Assembly: GCA_937877675.1 (NCBI GenBank)
Contig: CALEIS010000103.1
Coordinates: forward strand, 1-13,336
Length of the DNA stretch: 13,336 bases
Direction of reading: 5' to 3'
Source of the DNA: an uncultured Clostridia bacterium
GTDB lineage: Bacteria > Bacillota > Clostridia > Oscillospirales > Acutalibacteraceae
Shown here: in pieces, positions 1-6,111 of the stretch
Position numbering within the stretch: position 1 is the stretch's first letter
Layout of the letters: every line of letters starts with the position of its first letter
Notes under the pieces: generated by a model
Database searches by the model: none
The model's input: the letters and a program-made list of their open reading frames with translations, nothing else
Told to the model about the DNA's origin: nothing
Program-made: the position numbers and the translations under genes

Positions 1-313
1 CTACCAAAGCACCTGTTTTTAATATACCAAAATATATAGGCAACCAGTCAATACAATTCATTAAAAGAATTGCAACCTTATTACCCTTGCCTATTCCGTT
101 TTGTGTAAGCATATTTGCAAAACGGTTTGCTTTTTCTTCAAAAACTCCCCAAGTGATTTCACGTCTGTAAGGACGTCTTGCACCTGGCTCAACAAGTTCA
201 AATTCACTCCAAGTGATTCGTCTAGTTTCTGGTTGCTCTGGATTGATTTCCACCAATGCTACATCATTTGGAAACTCACGAGCATTTTTTTCAAGTAAAT
301 GTACGATTGTCAT
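1..313 (-). CDS. AMP-forming acyl-CoA synthetase/ligase, N-terminal fragment (cut by window edge)
   Basis: Reading the minus strand from ATG at 313 gives 104 uninterrupted codons before the window ends. The product begins MTIVHLLEKNAREFPNDVAL and continues with an ITW..FEEKANRFANML segment and KVAILLMNCIDWLPIYFGIL. This is the usual N-terminal part of the ANL superfamily, where FP..VAL, the Y/W-F...A..LA helix and the KVAILL.N..EW...YFGILK.GA block precede the P-loop. These enzymes adenylate a carboxylic acid and transfer the acyl group to CoA in the cytoplasm. The acid cannot be named, because the A3-A10 motifs lie outside the window. A GGAG (322-325) sits 8 nt before the ATG. An odd feature is that RRITW..F and RREITW..F occur about 25 residues apart, so the first is an insertion relative to short family members. 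The gene is divergent from the symporter gene, so the two may share control. Family is fairly sure; substrate is unknown. Confidence 0.85.
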   Translation of the reverse strand, partial: MTIVHLLEKNAREFPNDVALVEINPEQPETRRITWSEFELVEPGARRPYRREITWGVFEEKANRFANMLTQNGIGKGNKVAILLMNCIDWLPIYFGILKTGALV

Positions 314-345
314 AGTCTGTTCTCCAAAAATCACAATATTTTGAT

Positions 346-374
346 ATTTTACTTTAATTTCCCTTAAAAATCAA
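346..374 (-). promoter_or_regulatory. Sigma-70-type promoter for the acyl-CoA ligase gene
   Basis: On the minus strand, TTGATT (374-369) and TAAAAT (351-346) are separated by exactly 17 nt. The -10 box lies 32 nt upstream of the ligase ATG. This is seen in sequence only; no transcript start is known. The AT-rich context means chance matches are possible, but the spacing and placement fit well. Confidence 0.5.
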
Positions 375-411
375 TAGAAATGGGAAAAAAGAAAATTTTT
401 CAAATTATCTC

Positions 412-440
412 TTGACATATTTGCTTTAAAGTGCTAAACT
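412..440 (+). promoter_or_regulatory. Sigma-70-type promoter for the sodium:solute symporter gene
   Basis: A consensus -35 box TTGACA (412-417) is followed after 17 nt by TAAACT (435-440), a 4/6 match to TATAAT. Transcription would start near 447, leaving a 5' leader of about 65 nt before the ATG at 514. The -10 region lies inside the inverted repeat at 420-458, which suggests repression by steric block. Confidence 0.6.
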
Positions 441-458
441 TTAAAGCGTTAAAGCAAA
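420..458. promoter_or_regulatory. Nested inverted repeat, probable operator over the symporter promoter
   Basis: One left arm pairs with two different right arms. GCTTTAAAG (423-431) and CTTTAAAGC (439-447) form a perfect 9+9 bp palindrome with a 7 nt spacer. TTTGCTTTAA (420-429) and TTAAAGCAAA (449-458) form a perfect 10+10 bp palindrome with a 19 nt spacer. Three half-sites of the form (T)TTAAAGC are therefore packed around the -10 box. This arrangement is typical of an operator for a dimeric winged-helix or TetR-type repressor. The regulator is not identified in the window. There is no U-tract, so a terminator is unlikely. Confidence 0.6.
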
Positions 459-513
459 TATACCACATCTCGACGTTATTGTCAAGTATTTTTTTAGTAA
501 AGGAGTGATTTCA

Positions 514-2097
514 ATGACAACAACAATGATGATTAGTATTCCAATGCTTATATGCTTTTTTTCTCTTATGATAGGTGTTGGCTTTTATTGCAGAAAAAAG
601 GCTACTAATGTTGATAATTTTGTTTTAGGTGGTCGAAGTGTTGGACCTTGGCTTACTGCTTTTTCTTTTGGCACATCATATTTCTCTGCGGTTATCTTTG
701 TTGGTTATGCAGGTCAGTTTGGCTGGAATTTCGGTCTTGCTTCCACTTGGATTGGTCTTGGTAACGCATTCATAGGCTCACTTCTTGCGTGGAGTGTTTT
801 GGGAAGAAGAACAAGAGTTATGACACAACATCTCGACTCAAAAACAATGCCTGATTTCTTTGAAAAGAGATATGACTCAAAGGCACTTAAAATTATTGCA
901 TCTATAATAGTATTTATTTTCCTTATTCCTTACACAGCATCTCTTTACAACGGACTCTCTTCCCTTTTTAACAATGTATTTTCCATTCCTTACTGGGTTG
1001 TTGTTATCATAATGGCAGTGCTTACTGGTATCTATGTTATTTTCGGTGGATACATGGCAACTGCAATTAACGACTTTATTCAAGGAATTATTATGCTTGT
1101 GGGAATTGTTGCAGTTATTTCTGCTGTACTTATTAAAAACGGTGGATTTACACAGGCTGTTGCAAGTATTACAACTGAGGCAGGAGCAGAGTACACATCA
1201 ATGTTTGGACCTAATCCTATTTTCCTTTTCTTTGTCGTTGTGCTCACCTCTCTCGGCACTTGGGGACTTCCACAGATGATTGGTAAATTCTACTCAATCA
1301 AGGATGAGGGTTCAATTAAAAAAGGTACAATAATTTCAACTGTTTTTGCCATTATCGTTGCAGGTGGTTGCTACTTCCTTGGTGGTTTTGGTCGTCTTTA
1401 CAAGGAAGAAATGATTGCAGGTGGCTTCATTTCCAACTCCGGTGTTGTTATGTTTGACAAGGTTATTCCTACAATGCTTTCAGATTTAGCACCAGTAATT
1501 GTAGCACTTGTAATTGTACTTGTACTTTCTGCTTCAATGTCAACACTTTCTTCCCTTGTGCTTACATCTTCTTCAACTCTTACACTTGATGTTATTAAAC
1601 CAAGACTTGAAAAGAAAAAGAAGATTGACGATAAAAAGAGCATCTTTATTCTCCGTGTTTTCATTGTTTTCTTTATTGCAATTTCTGCGATTATTGCAAT
1701 TCTTAAGGACTCAATTTGGAAGGAATCAGTGTTTATCGCACAGATGATGGGTGTTTCTTGGGGTGCTTTGGCAGGTGCTTTCCTTGCTCCATTCCTTTAT
1801 GGTTTATACTGGAAAAAGACCACAAAGGCAGCGGTTGTAACAAGTTTTATTTTCGGTACAGGACTTGAAATTATTCAGTTATTTATTAGTATGGGAGTTT
1901 TCAAACCTACCACACCGATTTTAAGTTTCGTCTTCACAAATTCACTTTACTCAGGTGTTTTTGCTATGGTTGGTGGACTGATACTTGTGCCAATAGTGAG
2001 CCTTTTAACACAAAAGACATTACCAAAGAATATAGAAGAAAAATTCAGTTGTTATAAAGCAACAGTTACAACAACGGTTACAACTTCATTAGGATAA
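514..2097 (+). CDS. Sodium:solute symporter (SSS/SLC5 family)
   Basis: The 527-residue product is a polytopic membrane protein of the SSS family, which couples inward Na+ flow to uptake of a small solute. Family marks include NFVLGGRSVGPWLTAFSFG (residues 35-53), GGYMATAINDFIQG (178-191, equivalent to GGF.AV..TD..Q in PutP) and SASMSTLSSLVLTSSS (339-354, equivalent to the SAIMSTISSQLL.SSS Na2-site segment of PutP). About 13 hydrophobic segments are visible, as usual for the family. At the position of PutP Asp55 this protein seems to have Tyr56, so it is not a standard proline carrier. The start was set at ATG 514 because AGGAG (501-505) lies 8 nt upstream; a GTG at 505 is in frame but overlaps that site. 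The C-terminal tail is Thr-rich. The substrate cannot be told from sequence; pairing with an acyl-CoA ligase gene hints at a carboxylate, which is inference only. Confidence 0.88.
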   Translation: MTTTMMISIPMLICFFSLMIGVGFYCRKKATNVDNFVLGGRSVGPWLTAFSFGTSYFSAVIFVGYAGQFGWNFGLASTWIGLGNAFIGSLLAWSVLGRRTRVMTQHLDSKTMPDFFEKRYDSKALKIIASIIVFIFLIPYTASLYNGLSSLFNNVFSIPYWVVVIIMAVLTGIYVIFGGYMATAINDFIQGIIMLVGIVAVISAVLIKNGGFTQAVASITTEAGAEYTSMFGPNPIFLFFVVVLTSLGTWGLPQMIGKFYSIKDEGSIKKGTIISTVFAIIVAGGCYFLGGFGRLYKEEMIAGGFISNSGVVMFDKVIPTMLSDLAPVIVALVIVLVLSASMSTLSSLVLTSSSTLTLDVIKPRLEKKKKIDDKKSIFILRVFIVFFIAISAIIAILKDSIWKESVFIAQMMGVSWGALAGAFLAPFLYGLYWKKTTKAAVVTSFIFGTGLEIIQLFISMGVFKPTTPILSFVFTNSLYSGVFAMVGGLILVPIVSLLTQKTLPKNIEEKFSCYKATVTTTVTTSLG

Positions 2098-2103
2098 AAA
2101 AAG

Positions 2104-2126
2104 ACCACCTGAGAATTTCAGGTGGT
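2104..2126. terminator. Bidirectional intrinsic terminator between convergent operons
   Basis: ACCACCTGA (2104-2112) and TCAGGTGGT (2118-2126) form a perfect 9 bp stem with loop GAATT. On the plus strand it is followed by TTTTATTTTTTATTT, serving the symporter gene. On the minus strand it is followed by a run of T (complement of the A-run at 2096-2102), serving the mtnA operon. The stop codon and the last two codons (ACC ACC TGA) of mtnA form one arm of the stem. Confidence 0.85.
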
Positions 2127-3152
2127 TTTATTTTTTATTTCATCAGGTGTGAAAACACCTTTTTCGGTAATGAATGCTGTAATTAGTGAATGGTCGGTCA
2201 CATCAAATGCAGGGTTGAGAGTTTTTGCATTCTGTGGAATCATGGTCTTTTCATACCACATCTCCCCTATTTCGTTACTTTCTCTCATTTCAATTACAAT
2301 ATCGTCACCTGTTTTGATGCTTTTATCAAAGGTTGAAAACGGCATACAGACATAGAACGGAATATTATAATGCTTTGCAAGAATTGCCACACCACTTGTA
2401 CCGATTTTGTTTGCAGCATCACCATTAAGAGCCACTCTGTCACAACCTACCAAAACGGCATCAACGAGTCCGTTTTTCATCACGAATGATGCCATATTAT
2501 CGCAAATTACAGTTGTATCAACACCTGCCTCAGAAAGTTCAAAGGCTGTAAGTCTTGCACCCTGCAAAAGTGGTCGGGTTTCGTCGGCAAAAACCTTTAA
2601 ATTATGTCCCTTTTCCTTTGCAACATATATTGGTGCTAATGCTGTGCCATATTTTACAGTTGCAAGTCTGCCTGCATTACAATGGGTTAAAACTGAATTG
2701 CAATTTTTAAGAATTTCTGCACCATACTCACCGATTTTTCGACAGATTGCAATATCATCTTCAATCATTTCAAGTGCTTTATTTGTGAGATTCACTTTGA
2801 AATTATCTGCACTTGATTTTTCGGCAACTTTGAGCATTTCATCCGTTGCCCATTTAAGATTTATGGCAGTTGGACGACATAAAATGAGTTTTTCACAGTA
2901 GTCTTTTAACTCTGCAAAAAGTTTTTCATATGTATCTGCCTTGCTCTTATTCATAAGCACAGCAAGGCTTATCGCAGTAAACACACCGATTGCAGGAGCA
3001 CCACGGACTTTAAGCATTTTTATTGCATCATAAATCTCGTCGTAATCGTCTGTTGAAATCTCTTTATATTCAGTTGGCAAAAGTGTCTGGTCAATGAAAA
3101 CTGCCTTATTATTAGCAGTATCAAAGCCAACAGATGTACCATTTAAAAACAT
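2118..3152 (-). CDS. mtnA: S-methyl-5-thioribose-1-phosphate isomerase
   Basis: This cytoplasmic enzyme of the eIF2B-like family converts the aldose 5-methylthioribose-1-phosphate into the ketose 5-methylthioribulose-1-phosphate in methionine salvage. The same reaction works on 5-deoxyribose-1-phosphate. The 344-residue length is normal. Motifs are RGAPAIG (50-56, phosphate binding), THCNAG (156-161) with the presumed catalytic Cys158, ADETRPLLQGARLTAFEL (189-206), and VGCDRVALNGDAANKIGT (235-252) with the presumed catalytic Asp238. The latter two residues correspond to Cys160 and Asp240 of the Bacillus subtilis enzyme. The loop has GCDR where GADR is commoner, a mild change next to the catalytic Asp. 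The ATG shares one base with the TGA of the phosphorylase gene (TGATG), with AGGTGA 6 nt upstream, so translation is probably coupled. It is the last gene of the operon and ends inside the terminator stem. Confidence 0.93.
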   Translation of the reverse strand: MFLNGTSVGFDTANNKAVFIDQTLLPTEYKEISTDDYDEIYDAIKMLKVRGAPAIGVFTAISLAVLMNKSKADTYEKLFAELKDYCEKLILCRPTAINLKWATDEMLKVAEKSSADNFKVNLTNKALEMIEDDIAICRKIGEYGAEILKNCNSVLTHCNAGRLATVKYGTALAPIYVAKEKGHNLKVFADETRPLLQGARLTAFELSEAGVDTTVICDNMASFVMKNGLVDAVLVGCDRVALNGDAANKIGTSGVAILAKHYNIPFYVCMPFSTFDKSIKTGDDIVIEMRESNEIGEMWYEKTMIPQNAKTLNPAFDVTDHSLITAFITEKGVFTPDEIKNKTT

Positions 3153-3955
3153 CAGAATTCACCTACAATTTCAGTAATGAGTTTTTGCATTTCTTCACTT
3201 TTTTGTCTGCCGATTGTAAGGACTTCTTCTTCAGTAAGTCTTTCCCCTGAAAGTCCTGCAGCTTTATTTGAAACAAGTGAAAAACCAAGCACATCAATGC
3301 CACAATGGTTTGCAGCGATTACCTCTTGCACTGTTGACATACCAACAGTATCTGCACCCAAAACTCTGAATGCACGGATTTCGGCAGGAGTTTCATAACT
3401 TGGTCCTGTACAACCGATATAAACACCCTCACGAAGTTTCATACCGAGTTTTTCTGCACAGTTAAATGCGATTTCACGAAGGTTAGGTGCATAAGCAAAG
3501 CTCATATCAGGGAAACGACAACCAAACTGGTCATCATTTTTGCCTATAAGACAGTTTTTGCCTGTAAAATTGATATGGTCGGTAATAACCATAATGTCAC
3601 CAACATTGAAGCTTTCATTGATGCCACCTGCGGCATTTGTAACGATAAGTTTTTTCACACCCATCATCTTCATAACACGGATTGGCATTACAACATTTTG
3701 TACCTCATAGCCCTCGTAGAGATGAATTCTACCCTGCATACACATAACTTTTTTACCATTAAGTGTACCGAAAACAAATCGACCAACATGGCCTGGTGCT
3801 GTTGAAACAGGGAAATTTGGAATATCGGCATAGTCAACATACTGTGGGTTGTCAATTTTTTCACCCAAAGTACCAAGTCCACTACCTAAAATTATACCGA
3901 TTTCAAAGTCACCAGTAATTTTTGATTTTATAAATTCAACTGCTTTTGTAATCAT
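3152..3955 (-). CDS. punA: Purine nucleoside phosphorylase, trimeric (6-oxopurine) class
   Basis: This enzyme splits (deoxy)inosine or guanosine with phosphate, giving the base and (deoxy)ribose-1-phosphate. The 267-residue length fits the trimeric PNP/MTAP family. Motifs are ILGSGLG (22-28, phosphate loop, Ser25), PGHVGR (54-59), GRIHLYEG (75-82), TNAAGG (106-111), GPSYETPAEIR (184-194, Glu188 equivalent to human Glu201), VGMST (204-208) and SLVSNKAAG (226-234). Asn230 matches human Asn243, the mark of 6-oxopurine PNPs; MTA phosphorylases have Asp there. Actinobacterial trimeric PNPs have LSHAEV near the C-terminus, whose His lines the 5'-OH pocket; here the segment is LTEEEV (240-245), so the His appears replaced by Glu242. 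The start overlaps the mtaD stop as ATGA, with GAGG (3966-3969) upstream. Between mtaD and mtnA, its in vivo substrate is probably a 5'-modified inosine such as methylthioinosine (inference). The family call is very sure; the symbol is less so. Confidence 0.92.
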   Translation of the reverse strand: MITKAVEFIKSKITGDFEIGIILGSGLGTLGEKIDNPQYVDYADIPNFPVSTAPGHVGRFVFGTLNGKKVMCMQGRIHLYEGYEVQNVVMPIRVMKMMGVKKLIVTNAAGGINESFNVGDIMVITDHINFTGKNCLIGKNDDQFGCRFPDMSFAYAPNLREIAFNCAEKLGMKLREGVYIGCTGPSYETPAEIRAFRVLGADTVGMSTVQEVIAANHCGIDVLGFSLVSNKAAGLSGERLTEEEVLTIGRQKSEEMQKLITEIVGEF

Positions 3956-5247
3956 TGTGCATTAACCTCATTTACTACTTCACGGACAAGTCTGCTAACC
4001 TCGTAACCCATTCTTTCAACATCAATAGTTGTGAATTCACCATTCTTATAAAGGACTTCACCATCAACCATTGTAAGCACCACATTACTCTTGTTTGCAG
4101 AATATACTATATTATTAAGTATATCAAAATCAGGGTACATATTAGGTGTTGTCATATCAATTACAATTAAGTCAGCCTTGTTGCCAACTTTAATTTCACC
4201 ACAATCAAATCTGCCCTGTGCTTTATAGCCATTGACAGTTGCCATTTTATAAACATCTTGTGGAGTTACAATATCTGCCTGATTATTAACACCCTTTGGC
4301 AAGAGTGCTGCTAAATACATCTCACGCATAATATCAAGTCCGTTATTACTTGCAGCAGAGTCTGTACCGATACCGATATTAACTCCTTTTTGAAGCATTT
4401 TGTAAGTATTACAAAAACCACTACCCAGTTTCATATTACTTGCAGGACAATGAGCAACAGTTACACCCATTTCTTTGAAAATATCCATATCTTCATCCTC
4501 AACCCACACACAATGTGCAAGAATTGTAGGACTATTAAACACTTTTGCATCATAGAAAAGACGAGCAGGAGTTTTGCCGTATTTTGCTTTGCAATTTTCG
4601 TGCTCTGACTTTGTTTCAGACAAATGGATATGATTGATAAAGTCTTTACCATTTGTGAATTCACCGAATTGTTCAATAATTGAAAGTCGGTTTGTGTATT
4701 CAGCATGAAGGCTCATATCAATTTTAATTTTGCCATTCTGTGTATTGTGATATTTTTCTGCAAGGTAAATACCCTCTTGAAAACGGTCATTTTGAGTAAT
4801 ATCCTCGTCAACAAAACTAACGATTGAACGACCGAAATTAGTCTTTGCCTTACTGTCGATTACTGCTTTCATTACACCATCACCGAAGAAATACATATCG
4901 GTAAAAGATGTTGTACCACTACTGAGCATTTCTGCAATTGAAAGCATTGTGCCGAAATATGCTCTGTCACAGTTAAGTCTGTCCTCAAATGGGAAAACTT
5001 TTTCGTTAAGCCATCTGTCAAGGGGCAAGTTTTCGGCATAACCACGAAGTAAAGTCATTGGTGAATGGGTGTGAAGGTTAACAAAACCTGATGACAATAC
5101 TTTTCCTGTGCCATCATATTCTTCACCATAGTTTTCCTGTGGTCTTTCAGTACCGATATAGTCGATTTTATCACCCTTGACACCAACGAACATATTGTTC
5201 TGAATTTCAAAGTCTGGGGTGATGATTGAGATATTTTTGAATAACAT
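3952..5247 (-). CDS. mtaD: 5'-methylthioadenosine / S-adenosylhomocysteine / 5'-deoxyadenosine deaminase (amidohydrolase)
   Basis: This metal-dependent cytosolic deaminase converts 5'-substituted adenosines (MTA, SAH, in some homologues 5'-deoxyadenosine) into the inosine forms. The 431-residue product has the amidohydrolase ligands in order: HTH (His59, His61), HIHLSE (His208, Glu211), AHC (His245) and GTDSAAS (Asp296). Spacings match the Thermotoga maritima enzyme TM0936 (His55, His57, His200, Glu203, His228, Asp279): for example 51 residues between the last His and the Asp in both. The LLRGYAENLPLDRWL segment is typical of this subgroup and separates it from chlorohydrolases and guanine deaminase. 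ATG 5247 was preferred over the in-frame ATG at 5271: the upstream one would put the GGAGGGAGAG ribosome site inside the gene and adds eight residues unlike the family start MLFKN. It overlaps the phosphorylase gene by 4 nt (ATGA). Exact substrate range is not readable from sequence. Confidence 0.88.
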   Translation of the reverse strand: MLFKNISIITPDFEIQNNMFVGVKGDKIDYIGTERPQENYGEEYDGTGKVLSSGFVNLHTHSPMTLLRGYAENLPLDRWLNEKVFPFEDRLNCDRAYFGTMLSIAEMLSSGTTSFTDMYFFGDGVMKAVIDSKAKTNFGRSIVSFVDEDITQNDRFQEGIYLAEKYHNTQNGKIKIDMSLHAEYTNRLSIIEQFGEFTNGKDFINHIHLSETKSEHENCKAKYGKTPARLFYDAKVFNSPTILAHCVWVEDEDMDIFKEMGVTVAHCPASNMKLGSGFCNTYKMLQKGVNIGIGTDSAASNNGLDIMREMYLAALLPKGVNNQADIVTPQDVYKMATVNGYKAQGRFDCGEIKVGNKADLIVIDMTTPNMYPDFDILNNIVYSANKSNVVLTMVDGEVLYKNGEFTTIDVERMGYEVSRLVREVVNEVNAQ

Positions 5248-5254
5248 TTTATTT

Positions 5255-5311
5255 ATCTCTCCCTCCGTCATTTTCTTACGAAAATGCCACCTCCCTCGTC
5301 AGAGGGAGGCG
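5255..5311. repeat. GC-rich palindromic mini-repeat that supplies the mtaD ribosome binding site
   Basis: The 72 nt between the cyclophilin and mtaD genes is almost wholly hairpin sequence. CCTCCCTC (5290-5297) and GAGGGAGG (5302-5309) form an 8 bp stem with a 4 nt loop. CATTTTC (5269-5275) and GAAAATG (5280-5286) form a 7 bp stem with loop TTAC. A third copy of the block, read on the minus strand as GGAGGGAGAG (5266-5257), is the likely Shine-Dalgarno of mtaD. It is much more GC-rich than its surroundings. From memory, similar CCTCCCTC...GAGGGAGG modules are scattered between genes of gut clostridia, so a dispersed repeat is likely; this cannot be verified here. Confidence 0.6.
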
Positions 5312-5319
5312 TATAAGGT

Positions 5320-5913
5320 TTATTCAATAATAATTGTTTCGATTACTACGTCTTCTTTTGGTTTATTGTTGAAATAGTCTGCAGGAACTTTTGCGATTGC
5401 GTCAACAACATCCATTCCTTCAAAAGTCTGACCGAAAACTGTATGACGGAAATCGAGCCAAGGTGTGCCACCGATTTCTTCATATGCTTCGATACATTCT
5501 GTTGGGAAAACTATTTCGTCAGCCATTCTCATTTGCTCGAGTAAATTTTCAGGACATTCTTTTGCCTGAACGATAAAGAACTGGCTACCATTTGTGTTAG
5601 GACCTGCATTTGCCATACAAAGTGCACCACGAAGATTATGAAGTTCACCTGTGAATTCGTCTTCAAATGAATGTCCCCATATACTCTGTCCACCTGTGCC
5701 TGTGCCATTAGGGTCACCACCCTGAATCATAAAGTCATTGATTACACGGTGGAAGATAAGTCCGTCATAGTAACCATTTTTTGCGTGAGTTGTGAAATTC
5801 TCAACCGCTTTTGGTGCGAATTCTGGGAAAAGCTTGATTTTGATTTCTCCCATATTTGTTTTAATTGTTGCAATCATATCACCTGCAACAGGTGCATTTA
5901 ACTGATGAAACAT
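5320..5913 (-). CDS. Cyclophilin-type peptidyl-prolyl cis-trans isomerase
   Basis: This folding catalyst isomerises X-Pro peptide bonds. The 197-residue protein has the cyclophilin core: MGEIKIKLFPEFAPKAVENF (21-40), FHRVI (54-58, catalytic Arg55), FMIQGGDP (61-68), GALCMANAGPNTNGSQFFI (97-115), and PWLDFRHTVFGQ (151-162) with Trp152 at the cyclosporin-contact position of CypA Trp121. A stretch of about 30 residues (119-150) between the QFFI and WLD blocks is longer than in E. coli PpiB, as in many Firmicute cyclophilins. There is no signal peptide or lipobox, so it should be cytoplasmic. The ATG at 5913 has AAGGAG (5922-5927) 8 nt upstream. It lies on the same strand 72 nt before mtaD with no terminator of the U-tailed kind between, so it may head the salvage operon, although its function has no evident link to it. 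Confidence 0.93.
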   Translation of the reverse strand: MFHQLNAPVAGDMIATIKTNMGEIKIKLFPEFAPKAVENFTTHAKNGYYDGLIFHRVINDFMIQGGDPNGTGTGGQSIWGHSFEDEFTGELHNLRGALCMANAGPNTNGSQFFIVQAKECPENLLEQMRMADEIVFPTECIEAYEEIGGTPWLDFRHTVFGQTFEGMDVVDAIAKVPADYFNNKPKEDVVIETIIIE

Positions 5914-5932
5914 AATTATTACTCCTTATTCT

Positions 5933-6097
5933 TAATGCACCGCAAGGTGCAATTCATGTGATTTATCACAATTTATGATGAAATCAATTCATGCAAACTT
6001 GTTTGCAATTCATTTTATAATGATTTGCTACGCATGAATTGGCTTTCGCCATGAATTCTCGCTTCGCTCCGTGAATTGAATTCTTACGAATTCATTA
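5933..6097. repeat. Array of short hairpins joined by AATTCAT/ATGAATT linkers
   Basis: The gap between the exporter permease and cyclophilin genes is filled by small inverted repeats: GCACC-GCAA-GGTGC (5937-5950), TGTGAT-TT-ATCACA (5957-5970), TGAT-GAA-ATCA (5976-5986), GCAAAC-TT-GTTTGC (5993-6006), TGC-TAC-GCA (6026-6034), GGC-TTTC-GCC (6041-6050) and GAATTC-TTAC-GAATTC (6078-6093). Most are flanked by AATTCATG or its complement. The ends are TAATG (5933-5937) and CATTA (6093-6097), an inverted pair. No U-tract follows any hairpin, so it is not an obvious terminator. It looks like a modular intergenic repeat of the REP/BIME or MITE sort. No convincing promoter for the cyclophilin gene was found in it. 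Confidence 0.65.
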
Positions 6098-6111
6098 TTA
6101 GCCACAGAGAA

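Noticed and set aside
101..298. 65-codon plus-strand frame opposite the ligase gene
   Set aside because: The minus-strand frame is a clear ANL-family N-terminus; this one is its shadow.
505..513. GTG at 505 as the symporter start
   Set aside because: The GTG overlaps the AGGAG ribosome site (501-505); ATG 514 has ideal spacing.
2407..2901. 164-codon open frame antisense to mtnA
   Set aside because: It is a frame shadow of a well-supported gene; the Ser/Ala-rich product resembles no family and has no ribosome site.
3152..3955. MTA phosphorylase (MtnP) instead of PNP
   Set aside because: The base-site residue is Asn (SLVSNKAAG), typical of 6-oxopurine PNPs, where MTA phosphorylases have Asp.
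5248..5271. ATG at 5271 as the mtaD start
   Set aside because: It would put the GGAGGGAGAG site inside the gene, its nearest upstream GGAGG is about 18 nt away, and the added residues do not resemble family starts.
5933..6097. CRISPR array or intrinsic terminator
   Set aside because: There are no regular direct repeats with unique spacers, and no hairpin is followed by a U-tract.
5914..6111. SAM or purine riboswitch upstream of the salvage operon
   Set aside because: The gap holds only short local hairpins; I could not find the conserved cores of S-box, SAM-II or purine riboswitches.
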